From Actinernus sp. WN-2022 (lineage: Eukaryota > Cnidaria > Anthozoa > Actiniaria > Actinernidae): a DNA stretch of 64,000 bases. The notes below the pieces were generated by a model, which saw nothing but the letters and a program-made list of their open reading frames with translations, had not been told where the DNA came from and did no database searches. Position 1 is the first letter of the stretch. Every line of letters begins with the position of its first letter. Shown piece after piece: positions 58,701 to 64,000 of the stretch. The position numbers and the translations under genes were made by a program. The stretch covers positions 75,296,861 to 75,360,860 of the forward strand of contig JAOWCC010000019.1 of NCBI GenBank assembly GCA_030867875.1, given 5' to 3'.

Positions 58701-58723
58701 TCATTGTGAGAACTAGTCCCCAT
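40799..58723 (-). CDS. Cytochrome b5, four-exon gene spanning 18 kb
   Basis: Small heme protein for electron transfer (to desaturases, P450s and similar). Exon 1, 58723-58586 (46 codons, donor GTAATA), contains YSLKDVSRHCSVETCWIVYN and ends PFLHE. Exon 2, 58088-58052 (37 nt), begins HPGGMEILLENA. Exon 3, 45105-45014 (92 nt), contains FQDVGHSKEASEIMASYYIG. Exon 4, 40849-40799, has 16 codons and TAA after a strong acceptor (TTGTTCTTCCCAG). All junctions are GT-AG and in phase. The product is 105 residues. His47 of HPGG and His71 of VGHS are the heme ligands, 24 apart as in known cytochromes b5. No C-terminal membrane helix is seen, so the protein is soluble or uses another last exon. Exons 1-3 are firm; exon 4 rests on its splice site, stop and nearby AATAAA. 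Intron 2 is 12.9 kb and contains the large palindromic element. Confidence 0.8.
41455..41690. repeat. 52-bp tandem array, about 4.5 copies
   Basis: Unit AGCATTCCAACTTACGGTTA followed by TTTGATCCAATCAGTGTTGA and GTACAAGACAAT. The last unit is truncated. It lies in intron 3 of the cytochrome b5 gene. Confidence 0.85.
41787..41909. mobile_element. MULE-like foldback MITE, 123 bp
   Basis: Ends TTCTCTGCTAGCAGAGGTCT and the complement of TTCCCTGATAGCAGAGGTCT fold over 50 bp. Flanks TCGTTGTCT (41778-41786) and TCATTGTCT (41910-41918) are a 9-bp duplication with one mismatch. The tip CTGCTAGCAGAGGT resembles that of the 34291-36971 element, so both may answer to one transposase. Confidence 0.7.
42295..42539. 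mobile_element. MITE with TAGAGCGG ends
   Basis: TAGAGCGGTTTTCAGTTGAG at the left and the complement of TAGAGCGGATTTCAATTGAG at the right, followed inward by AAAACCAAA/TTTGGTTTT blocks on both sides. Confidence 0.7.
42608..42940 (+). mobile_element. MITE family 1, copy e
   Basis: Complete plus-strand copy from ATTACTCAGATTAGCGGAGT to ATTGACAGTGCCCCATTA. It lies in intron 3 of the cytochrome b5 gene. Confidence 0.75.
43060..43480 (-). repeat. Unclassified dispersed repeat
   Basis: Contains the phrases AACCCCGAGAGGGGTACTCC (43103) and CCCAGCGGAGCATCCCCAAC (43410), G- and C-rich and unlike the surroundings. No ends or coding domain could be assigned. Confidence 0.3.
43763..44105 (-). mobile_element. 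MITE family 1, copy f
   Basis: Reverse copy from GACATTGTCAATCGAATTGA to CCAGTATACCTGGAAAGC, then CTAATCTGAGTAGTTATT. Confidence 0.75.
44447..44620. mobile_element. Foldback MITE, 174 bp
   Basis: AATAGCCCACTTCCGCGATT pairs with the right end (GCGGAAGTGGGCTATT), and the inner arms GGCCCCGTGCTAAATTAAAT pair closely. It is followed at 44640-44660 by a 21-base poly(C) run. Confidence 0.75.
44813..44957. mobile_element. Inverted-repeat element
   Basis: GGCCCACAATCCCTTGCGAAC at the left pairs with GCGCAAAGGATTGTGGGTAAC at the right, with a few mismatches. It lies just downstream of cytochrome b5 exon 3. Confidence 0.5.
45434..45921. mobile_element. MITE family with CACGTGGCGGCCAT ends, carrying an insert
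   Basis: The left end CACGTGGCGGCCATATTGGC pairs with the right end (AAACATGGCCGTCGCGTG). A ~40-bp stretch starting ACCACGTGTAGTCTCGCACT is present twice in direct orientation (45467-45508 and 45820-45864) and brackets a ~310-bp insert that contains the U2-like sequence. The family matches 1410-1546. Confidence 0.5.
45632..45664 (+). ncRNA. U2 snRNA 5'-end-like sequence
   Basis: 33 nt match the highly conserved 5' end of U2 snRNA (ATCGCTTCTCGGCCTTTTGG, then CTAAGGTCAAGTG) with one difference (AAGGTCA for AAGATCA). The match stops before the branch-point recognition region, and a GCGAAAGC hairpin follows. I judge it a truncated U2-derived pseudogene or SINE head, not a working U2 gene. Confidence 0.6.
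46163..46188. repeat. Poly(C) tract, 26 nt
   Basis: It lies in a ~200-bp segment (about 46153-46352) found only in the left arm. The right arm reads straight from AAAACAAAGT to TAGGAGAGTG. Confidence 0.8.
46599..49258 (+). pseudogene. Gene A, left copy: large protein, possible replication initiator
   Basis: ATG 46599 opens a frame that stays open past a probable one-base loss near 48207 (GGCAACC here, GGCCAACC in the right copy). After that the correct frame continues to TAG 49258, about 886 codons in the parent. Before the break, motifs appear in the order SIDYTQDFSE (~204-213), KIYNKI (275-280) and TRIEISLY (323-330). This order (D-x-x-x-D, Y-x-K, R-x-E) recalls Rep_trans or phage replication initiators, but I see no HUH metal motif. 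The region around 720-760 is helical and charged. AAATATATCG 40 nt upstream may be a TATA box. Function is inference. Confidence 0.65.
49255..49542 (-). CDS. Gene B, left copy: 95-residue protein
   Basis: Intact frame from ATG 49542 (context GCGCCATGG) to TAG. It converges on gene A, and the two stop codons overlap in the palindrome CTAG (49255-49258). The product starts MDIEKVRGCPPRF and ends with a hydrophobic GGVVVV; a central EFVALETMDAVGAKGTGI segment suggests a folded domain. GTATATAC lies 21-28 nt upstream. No family is recognised. The right-arm copy is broken by a deletion. Confidence 0.6.
   Translation of the reverse strand: MDIEKVRGCPPRFPLRSFVAARQAYLDGPTREFSELEFVALETMDAVGAKGTGILGHISGETAKKCRGWELGELFVVADRWGHAYLAIDGGVVVV
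49769..50116 (-). CDS. Gene C, left copy: 115-residue protein
   Basis: Intact from ATG 50116 to the stop at 49769. The right arm (52651-52995) encodes the same protein with few changes and one fewer Asp in an acidic run, which supports real coding. The interior shows AWRDAMAVAVSSGATMTSLE and GKALCAALALGPLYLVRDDD. AGTATATATAGG lies directly before the ATG. No family is recognised. Confidence 0.6.
   Translation of the reverse strand: MAMPRVCGSWGKWPLFYPIQAWRDAMAVAVSSGATMTSLEEYLASPKKGKGVLCSVGLEDVGVESVGKALCAALALGPLYLVRDDDDETPSLCNEDGLVLPWPDSPAFQRLASLG
50266..50502 (+). CDS. Gene D, left copy: 78-residue basic protein
   Basis: ATG 50266 to TAG, divergent from gene C. The central part is acidic and helical; the C-terminus is strongly basic (PRAAKKRARPKPKEEE), suggesting nucleic-acid binding or nuclear targeting. 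A 24-codon frame (ATG 50228) overlaps its start. The right copy (52265-52501, minus) differs by one residue (K to T). Near-identity of both copies argues for past selection or recent duplication. Confidence 0.6.
   Translation: MSGTAAKKKYGIGHARLRRIWGEDQEDPTMRQLRKDTEEVQKEQEEYFAPLEGKKPHPRAAKKRARPKPKEEEACAIA
50515..50640. repeat. Central iterons, left set
   Basis: About three copies of a ~42-bp unit AAGCTCGTTGCAACGGTACG followed by AACATAGGGAAAGAAAAA. The core CGTTGCAACG is a perfect 10-bp palindrome. The mirror set (five copies) lies at 52040-52245. Confidence 0.85.
50641..50937 (-). mobile_element. LINE 3' end, copy 1, within the iterons
   Basis: Minus-strand end of a CR1/L2-type ORF2 with the coding motif SFYVAAAKLWNSLPDYIRSI, then FKSSLKTFLF and a stop, and a 3' tail of (TTA)n at 50641. 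It is nearly identical to copy 2. Confidence 0.75.
50938..51062. repeat. Iterons with orientation switch
   Basis: The array inverts at about 50975: CCCTATGTTCGTACCGTTGC joins AACGAACATAGGGAAAG across the palindromic core. Two normal units follow. Confidence 0.7.
51066..51360 (-). mobile_element. LINE 3' end, copy 2, within the iterons
   Basis: Nearly identical to 50641-50937, including tail and ORF2 end (stop at 51173). Because flanking iterons match too, the pair probably arose by duplication of LINE plus iterons, not by two insertions. Confidence 0.75.
51361..51690. repeat. Iterons, inner right set
   Basis: One inverted junction at about 51400 and about seven units in the left-arm orientation, with C/T variants in CGGCACG/CGGTACG. 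Long frames here are products of the 42-bp (3 x 14) period, not genes. Confidence 0.8.
51700..51862. repeat. Diverged gene-D-tail-like segment
   Basis: Purine-rich sequence with GTGCAATCGCGCAGACCACG and GCGCAATCGCATAGGCCACG, resembling the end of gene D and its flank (GTGCAATTGCATAGGTCGCG). Probably a degenerate duplicate. Confidence 0.4.
51863..52040. repeat. Short tandem array GGGGCAATTTCCTATAGCATT
   Basis: About eight units of ~21 bp, two types alternating: CAATTTCCTATAGCATTGGG and CAATTTCTCTGGACCAAGGG. It joins the right-hand iterons directly. Confidence 0.75.
52265..52501 (-). CDS. Gene D, right copy
   Basis: 78 residues, one difference from the left copy (MSGTAATKK for MSGTAAKKK). Intact. 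Confidence 0.6.
   Translation of the reverse strand: MSGTAATKKYGIGHARLRRIWGEDQEDPTMRQLRKDTEEVQKEQEEYFAPLEGKKPHPRAAKKRARPKPKEEEACAIA
52651..52995 (+). CDS. Gene C, right copy
   Basis: 114 residues, intact. Relative to the left copy it starts MAMLRV instead of MAMPRV, has V for L at one site and lacks one Asp. Confidence 0.6.
   Translation: MAMLRVCGSWGKWPLFYPIQAWRDAMAVAVSSGATMTSLEEYLASPKKGKGVLCSVGVEDVGVESVGKALCAALALGPLYLVRDDDETPSLCNEDGLVLPWPDSPAFQRLASLG
53208..53402 (+). pseudogene. Gene B, right copy, truncated
   Basis: Starts at ATG 53208 as in the left copy. A ~20-bp deletion at about 53285 shifts the frame, and a ~600-bp deletion at about 53342 removes its C-terminal part together with the end of gene A. 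The remaining frame runs on antisense to gene A. Confidence 0.65.
53343..55495 (-). pseudogene. Gene A, right copy, deleted and frameshifted
   Basis: ATG 55495; the frame matches the left copy until about residue 318. There a ~38-bp deletion (54549) removes the TRIEIS segment and shifts the frame. Further shifts occur at about 53880. The last ~150 codons are missing through the deletion shared with gene B. Near 53940 it keeps the base that the left copy lost. Neither copy can make the full protein. Confidence 0.65.
55622..55893. repeat. 135-bp direct duplication in the right arm
   Basis: AAGAAGGGAATGTATATGGA through AAGTACACTCTCCTA occurs twice (55622-55758 and 55757-55893); the left arm has it once (46355-46500). 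It lies upstream of gene A. Confidence 0.8.
55949..56316. mobile_element. MITE inserted in the right arm
   Basis: Inverted repeats of ~100 bp (GAATAGTAGAATGGTAAAAT to CCTCCCCTGACGTCATGTAA) enclose ~150 bp. The left arm has no insert at this point (AAATCAAGTGAATAAGTAGT, 46081-46100), so it came after the arms formed. Confidence 0.8.
56527..56667. mobile_element. Foldback MITE, 141 bp
   Basis: TTTATTACACGAAAAGTTGT at the left pairs with ACAACTTTCCGTGTAATAA at the right; inner arms TACGGCTGGGAATTTTTA / TAAAAATACCCAACCATA pair partly. Confidence 0.6.
57290..57385 (+). repeat. Dispersed motif, second copy
   Basis: CTGACGAAGGGCTAACGCTC followed by GAAACGTCAGCTGCTACTCG closely matches 39035-39096. 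Probably a retroelement remnant of a family I cannot name with confidence. Confidence 0.4.
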
Positions 58724-59149
58724 GACACAGCGTTAGTAGTTGCTGGCTGGTTGAGGAGGGAAGATTCTTGTGCGGCTTGAGATTTTGAGAGAAAAAAAGC
58801 GAACTTAATTGGGCTTTGGTACCAATCAGCGATGCATAGCTCATATTAAACTACTGTACTTCTAAGTCGAAACATTGGTATTGCGTATATGTGTTGTTGT
58901 AGCTAGACAAGCAAATAAATCATGATCTTTTTCACCCGTTGTATTCTGGTTGTCTGGTTCCGCAGTGTTGCATGACTGTTTCACGCACGATTGAATGTTT
59001 TCATTTATGTCATTAGTGATGCTTCATGCATGTCATCTATTGTTATTTTCATGACGAGCTTAACCCGGTTCAGGAATGCGGGTTCCCCGTCGTTTTCTAA
59101 CATTGAATACTAGAAATCTCACAGCTACGGTGGCCCACAACTGTCACGG

Positions 59150-59335
59150 CAAAAATAAGAGACTCGCGGCAAAAATAAAAGACTCACGGCGAAAGGAAAA
59201 ACCTCACGGCAAACATAAAAGACTCACGGCAAAAATAAAAGACTCACGGCAAAAGGAAAAGACACGCGGCAAAAGGAAAAGACTCGCGGCAAAAGGGAAA
59301 GACTCGCGGCAAAAGGAAAAGACTCGTGGCGGCAA
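59150..59335. repeat. 19-20-bp array, left arm of the foldback
   Basis: About nine units GGCAAAAATAAAAGACTCAC or GGCAAAAGGAAAAGACTCGC. The inverted array is at 62582-62737. Confidence 0.8.
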
Positions 59336-59508
59336 ACGATGAAAGTCCGTGGGGGTTGGGTCGAGTTTCTTCGAAGTGTACCATGGGATCCCATGGGATT
59401 TGAAAATGCTGTAAATGGGTCAGCGGTTGATCATGACACAGTCCGCCATCTTGAAACCAGTCTTCTTGAAACCCGTTTTCTTGAAACCCGTTTTCTTGAA
59501 ACATTACC

Positions 59509-59576
59509 ATGTTTTGCTGCAATTGCGGACAGCAAACGGAGAAATGGCGACAAGTTTTGCTCAAACTGTGGAAAAG
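59509..59576 (+). pseudogene. Zinc-ribbon exon, left arm (frameshifted)
   Basis: Same exon as 61660-61726 but one base longer, which shifts the frame between the two Cys-x-x-Cys pairs. ATG and donor (GTAGGG) are kept. Confidence 0.55.
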
Positions 59577-60214
59577 GTAGGGGATTTTAACAAGCCTTAT
59601 TACTTTATTACTGACAAAAAGCAGACTTTCGAGGCTTACGAGACTAGTACTACCACAGGGAGTACGCGTCCAGGCTCACAAAATAAAAAAGATATATAAG
59701 GATTTGTATGAAACTTTATTATCGCTAGTATATGTATATAGCTGATGGAAAATGATAATAAACAGCCATTAAAGTTTACATTCCACATCAAATGTTGTCC
59801 ATCTGTTGTTTCTTCGGTAGAATTTATGCTAGTGCCTACGGGTCTCTGTCCGCGTGTTGGCGGTTGGCTGTCACCACTTTGGCGAGTCACAGGTATTTTG
59901 GCTCGTTCTGGCGAGATTTTGGCGGACTCGATGCGATTTTCGTGAAAAAATTGACCCAAACTTTGAAGCCGAGATTTGAAGTTCGTCTCCTACCTTCCAT
60001 TTCTTCTTTTAATAGTATGTAGAGTAAGGGATGTAAAATTCGCCAAAATTCGCTTAAACTACGTATAGACACAGCCAAGACACATATTATAGACACCAGG
60101 TAAGTTTTATCCATTTTATTACAGTGTATTTATCGAAAAGCCAGATTTAAAAATTCCCATACAAACCCTTATCAAATTAAATTTACATAAACAGAGCTTG
60201 GGCTTCCTGTGGTT

Positions 60215-60672
60215 ATTCTCGGTCACCAATCGATAGTCGTTATTCTCGACTATAGCGATCGTCATTCTCGATCACCAATCGTTTTTTCGACCATAGCGAT
60301 CGTTATTCTCGATCACCAATCGTTTTTTCGACCATAGCGATCGTTATTCTCGATCACCAATCGATAGTCGATATTCTCGACTATAGCGAACGTCATTCTC
60401 GATCACCAATCGTTTTTTTTCGACCATAGCGATCGTCATTCTCGATCACCAATCGTTTTTTCGACCATAGCGATCGTTATTCTCGATCACCAATCGATAG
60501 TCGATATTCTCGACTATAGCGAACGTCATTCTCGATCACCAATCGTTTTTTTCGACCATAGCGATCGTCATTCTCGATCACCAATCGGGTTTTTCGACCA
60601 TAGCGATCGTCATTCTCGATCACCAATCGTTTTTTCGACCATAGCGATCGTCATTCTCGATCACCAATCGTG
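60215..60672. repeat. 41-bp tandem array in the foldback core
   Basis: About 11 units of CGATCGTCATTCTCGATCAC followed by CAATCGTTTTTTCGACCATA and G. A variant (ATCGATAGTCGATATTCTCG) recurs regularly, showing a higher-order repeat. Units are rich in CGATCG and TCGA. Confidence 0.85.
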
Positions 60673-61659
60673 AACTCGTACCACTTTTGAATGATATGGC
60701 TTCCCATACAGAGGTGAACCGAAAAATATTTTCTCGCTGAAATGCGGTTTGAGGGCTTCATGTTGTGAGCATGGGCTCCCTATGTTACTACTATTTGCAT
60801 TCGACCCTGAAAAAGTGAAAGCTGCCACACGTTTTGTTCATGTTGACGTAAGTCGTAATATAAGCGGTTTGTTTGCAGAAACCAATTTTTACCACACTTC
60901 CAAGTCTCAAAAATACCAGTAACTGTTCCAGACAATTTCTTTCCAGGCGAAATTTAGTTTCGCTGTACATTGTACATAGTTCGCTAGTGAAAAGGCTAAT
61001 TAGAAATTTAGTGTTTAATAAAACAGCGCTTTGTGCCAACTCGAGAATGAAAATGGCATCAAGCATCATGCTCTTTATGGAATGGCCAAAAAAAGGGGTT
61101 TCTCTGTAGGTTTTTGTGGTATGGGATGGGTCTTTGTTAATTATCTCCCGTATTTGGCAACGTCAAGTCAATGCTCCATGTCACTGTTACATACCGTTAC
61201 TAATGTGTAACCCACTGTACTTGTAACATAATACCGTAAAATCCCGGTTATAAGCCCCCACAGTTATGTATGGTATTTATCTAGTGCTTTATTTAGTCTA
61301 ATGCTTGATGAAAACTTTTTAGTTATGACACTCATTATACAAGATCACAAATACTGACATCCAAGTATAGATAATTTGTCTTATAGAGATATAAAATTGT
61401 AACACTTTGTCTTGAACAGGGTATGGATTTTTTTTTTTCTTAAACAGGGTAAGAGTTTCAGAGCCCCAGCGGCACACCCCTACCCGGGGAATAAACGCGG
61501 GACTAACAGACCCTTTTACGGTTTTTCCTACTAGAAGAAGCTTATAGAAGCAAAGATCCAGCCCGCTTGCCGAGGTGAATTTTTCCAACACCACAAGTGA
61601 GAATTTGTCCCTACGAACGGGCATAAATTCCAAGCCAGCTTATTTATAATCCCCTATAC

Positions 61660-61726
61660 CTTTTCCACAGTTTGAGCAAAACTTGTCGCCATCTCTCAGT
61701 TGCTGTCCGCATGTGCAGCAAAACAT
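61660..61726 (-). CDS. Zinc-ribbon first exon, right arm (intact)
   Basis: ATG 61726 encodes 22 residues with two Cys-x-x-Cys pairs: MFCCTCGQQ, a spacer, then KFCSNCGK. This is the classic zinc-ribbon pattern (C-x-x-C-G ... F-C-x-x-C-G) found at the start of many small eukaryotic and prokaryotic proteins. A donor GGAAAAG|GTATAG ends the exon. No downstream exon was identified, so it may be the first exon of an element gene or a captured host exon. Confidence 0.5.
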
Positions 61727-61778
61727 GGTAGTGTTTCACTTTCAAGAAAACGGGTTTCAAGAAGACTGCGGGTTCAAG

Positions 61779-62135
61779 CACAGGCAGCCCAAGTTCTGTA
61801 TCTTCTGTACTGTGTGACTAATACAGTTTTCCCGTATCAGATATCGTGTACTAGAAAAAAATGAAAACAGTAAAATATTGAACTTTGAAGAACTTGTCTT
61901 GTGTTATCAAGTGTTCTTAAGTATCATATTTCAATCTTAGTTTTAGTACGTTTTCTAGCTCGCTCTTTTTCAGAGTGCTAAGATTGAAATATGATACTTA
62001 AGGACACTTGATAACACAAGACAAGTTCTTCAAAGTTCAATATTTATTGTTTTCATTTTTTTCTAGTACACGATATCTGATACGGGAAAACTGTATTAGT
62101 CACACAGTACGGATACAGAACTTGGGCTGCCTGTG
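61779..62135. mobile_element. Foldback MITE nested in the right arm
   Basis: Ends CACAGGCAGCCCAAGTTCTG and its complement, with long arms through GTATCAGATATCGTGTACTA and GAACTTTGAAGAACTTGTCT and a loop of ~50 nt. Direct repeats GTTCAAG flank it (61772-61778, 62136-62142). The left foldback arm lacks it (59458). Confidence 0.75.
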
Positions 62136-62153
62136 GTTCAAGATGGCGGACTG

Positions 62154-62482
62154 CACACAGCGGTCAAACGTCTGCGCATGCGTCAAAAGTCTTGCAACAA
62201 CTGAACCTATTCCAAAACAAATTAAAAGCGAGCCGGCGGCCGTCACTGTTCACAAACCCGCTTTCAAACCTTGAGAACTTCTTTGGTAAATTACGAAACA
62301 ATTTGGTAAACTCACAGTTTGAAGTTTGTTCAATTTCCCGTCGACTGTGAAAATAAAAAGCTTAACTTTCACGTATTTTTCTTAACTTTTGGGGGTAGAA
62401 GTTCACTGTAATACGTTTTAAGGTAATTTTGCGCGGGAAATCTGACCGTAATACGCACGCGCAGACGTTTGACCGCTGTGTG
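62154..62482. mobile_element. MULE-like MITE nested in the right arm, 9-bp duplication
   Basis: Ends CACACAGCGGTCAAACGTCT and its complement. Perfect 9-bp direct repeats GGCGGACTG at 62145-62153 and 62483-62491. The left foldback arm keeps the empty site (complement of GGCGGACTGTGTC at 59439-59451). A diverged relative is at 38270-38600. Confidence 0.85.
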
Positions 62483-62754
62483 GGCGGACTGTGTCATGGA
62501 TCAACCGCTGACTCCTTTACAGCATTTTCTTATCCCATGGTGCACTTCGAGGAAACTCGACCCAACCCCACGGCCTTTTTTCTTCTGCCGCCACGAGTCT
62601 TTTCCTTTTGCCGCGAGTCTTTTCCTTTTGCCGCGAGTCTTTTATTTTTGCCGTGGGTCTTTTCCTTTTGCCGTGAGTCTTTTATTTTTGCCGTGAGTCT
62701 TTTATTTTTGCCGTGAGTCTTTTATTTTTGCCGTGACAGTTGTGGGACACCGTA

Positions 62755-63570
62755 CTATTCGGAGTCAAAAGTAATACGAAAACTTTTCCATTGAAGAATT
62801 AGCCCAGAAACTGGTCTTGAAGACTGCGAATCGTTGGTGTTAGCTCACGATTTCCGGTGTGATTGCCGTCAGAATCTTTTGTTTCGTTGTTCAAGTCACC
62901 GCACAGAGTTTATATCTCGGCTAATATTCGCGCAAAGGAAGGAATTAAGCGAACCTTCCCCGGCAGAACAAATACCAATTTAAACGATGTACCTGACCAG
63001 CCACGTAGTACGTGTTAACGTAGAAGTACTTCGTACTGAGTTTTTGCGGCCAGCCGGAGTCGAAGTCTTGTTCTGGCCTTTTGCCTGCCACAGCTCTTTG
63101 ATCTTCATATAAGCAATTTCGTAGCCAGATAAAGGTCGTAGAATTAAAGGGGATACCATTGCCTTTTACTATCGACTGCTGTCCCAAAGACGACTTGACC
63201 TTGCGAAGTTGCCGGCCAAAACTTGAAATTCATGCGCCTATTTCGGCGGTAAATCGAATATTAACTATTATTCTAATTCTCAGTAGGGAACTACATACAC
63301 AAGGCGAACGGTGTCCTGCCGATGACAGATCAGGCGATTTATTTTTCACTGCCTGAACACTCTTAAAACCACAAGGTGCGAGTGTTGACGAGATTTGCGG
63401 TTTACAAAATGAATTAATCCTGACATCCAGCAGCGCATTCCTGAACCGGTGTTACGTATCTTCTGGGAATGCTAAAAACAATGCTAAATCGTTATCTATT
63501 GTTTTTACGCTTTCAAGCTCGGACTTTCATATCATACGAAATTCGCTTGATAACGACGACGACGAAAAAC
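62755..63570. other. Non-coding stretch, nothing certain
   Basis: A minus-strand frame at 63187-62945 ends near a possible donor (GTCAG|GTACAT) but shows no domain. No RNA gene or transposon ends are seen. Confidence 0.35.
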
Positions 63571-63571
63571 A

Positions 63572-63962
63572 ATAAAGCTCCTGTCAAACGTCTCAACATT
63601 CTCTCCACATTTGTTGACAGCCGATGTTGAAGCCGTTTGACGCCCCTCTCGACAATGTTGAGTGGTGTTGAGACATGTTGAGAAGAGTTTGTCTCAACAT
63701 TTCTTTCGTTCTCGCTCTCTCAACTTTGTAGAACACGCGCATGTGCACTATTGCAACTACACAACTCACAAGATGGCGGCGCACGAGGACGTTCTAGAAT
63801 TTAGTGAGGAATTGGAAGAAAGCCGGGGTAAGCGAATCCAACAACAGGAAGTCGATCTCCTCATCAAGATCACGGCTGTGGACGAGCGGGATCTGATTAT
63901 CAGTCCCAGACCTCACGCATCTCACTTGTTGAGCATTTGTTGAGGCTGTTTGACAGGAGCTT
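63572..63962 (+). mobile_element. Harbinger-like element containing a first-exon-like frame
   Basis: Ends AAGCTCCTGTCAAAC and GTTTGACAGGAGCTT are complementary and are followed by TCTCAAC/GTTGAG blocks, with TA-rich flanks. Inside, ATG 63773 (AAGATGGCGGC context, YY1-like) begins MAAHEDVLEFSEELEESR and reaches a GTAAGC donor at 63830. The frame also stays open to 63943. It may be the first exon of the element's own gene. Nothing catalytic is visible before the window ends. Confidence 0.45.
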
Positions 63963-64000
63963 AGTGGTACGTGAAATTGTAGTAATATGTCGAGATAACC

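Larger units (their letters stand above)
59126..62754. mobile_element. Large foldback element carrying a zinc-ribbon exon
   Basis: Outer ends TACGGTGGCCCACAACTGTC and the complement of TACGGTGTCCCACAACTGTC. The left arm (59126-59592) corresponds to right-arm blocks 62754-62483, 62153-62136 and 61770-61640; the gaps are two later insertions. Both arms carry a ~20-bp array (GGCAAAAATAAAAGACTCAC-like) and a zinc-ribbon first exon. The core, 59593-61640, holds a 41-bp array and no recognisable transposase. No target duplication was found. Confidence 0.7.

Noticed and set aside
62945..63187. An exon ending at GTCAG|GTACAT on the minus strand
   Set aside because: Two overlapping frames are open, no acceptor is convincing and no domain is visible.

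Overview
The window is nuclear DNA of an animal: AT-rich, with GT-AG introns, AATAAA signals, many CR1/L2-like LINE tails and dozens of short inverted-repeat elements. The mix of LINEs, miniature inverted-repeat transposons (MITEs) and foldback elements suggests a cnidarian, perhaps a stony coral or anemone. That assignment is inference; no diagnostic gene settles it.

Host genes are sparse. A doublecortin-domain gene (DCDC2-like) is at 26997-29048 on the minus strand, with its coding part in one exon. A cytochrome b5 gene can be assembled from four exons on the minus strand, 58723 down to 40799. It has both heme histidines, in-phase splice junctions and a poly(A) signal. Just downstream, at 40636-40417, a TATA box and a signal-peptide exon open a second minus-strand gene for a small secreted protein. 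Weaker exon candidates are at 13667, 20980, 32742, 33611 and 63773. 0-26 kb is otherwise mostly repeats: LINE fragments, MITEs, a TTAA-type element, a MULE-like element with a 9-bp duplication, a 44-bp satellite array and two tRNA-like SINE fragments.

The most unusual object is a ~10.3-kb imperfect palindrome at 46037-56366, inside intron 2 of the cytochrome b5 gene. Each ~4.3-4.6 kb arm carries the same four tightly packed genes: A (~886 codons in the parent), B (95), C (114-115) and D (78). On the left arm, A and B converge and share a CTAG stop palindrome, while C and D diverge. The arms face each other across a centre of ~42-bp repeats with a palindromic core, two copies of a LINE 3' end and a second short array. 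Gene A shows the order D-x-x-x-D, K-x-Y-N-K, R-x-E, which recalls phage/plasmid Rep_trans-type initiators. It looks like a decayed virus- or plasmid-like replicon. Each arm has decayed on its own, which argues against an assembly error.

Two large foldback elements flank this region. The one at 34291-36971 has perfect 9-bp target duplications, tandem repeats in its arms and a coding segment preceded by a splice acceptor. The one at 59126-62754 carries a zinc-ribbon first exon in both arms, and its right arm holds two nested MITEs; the left arm still shows the empty sites. Smaller elements at 5942, 41787 and 62154 also have 9-bp duplications, pointing to Mutator-type transposition as a repeated force here.
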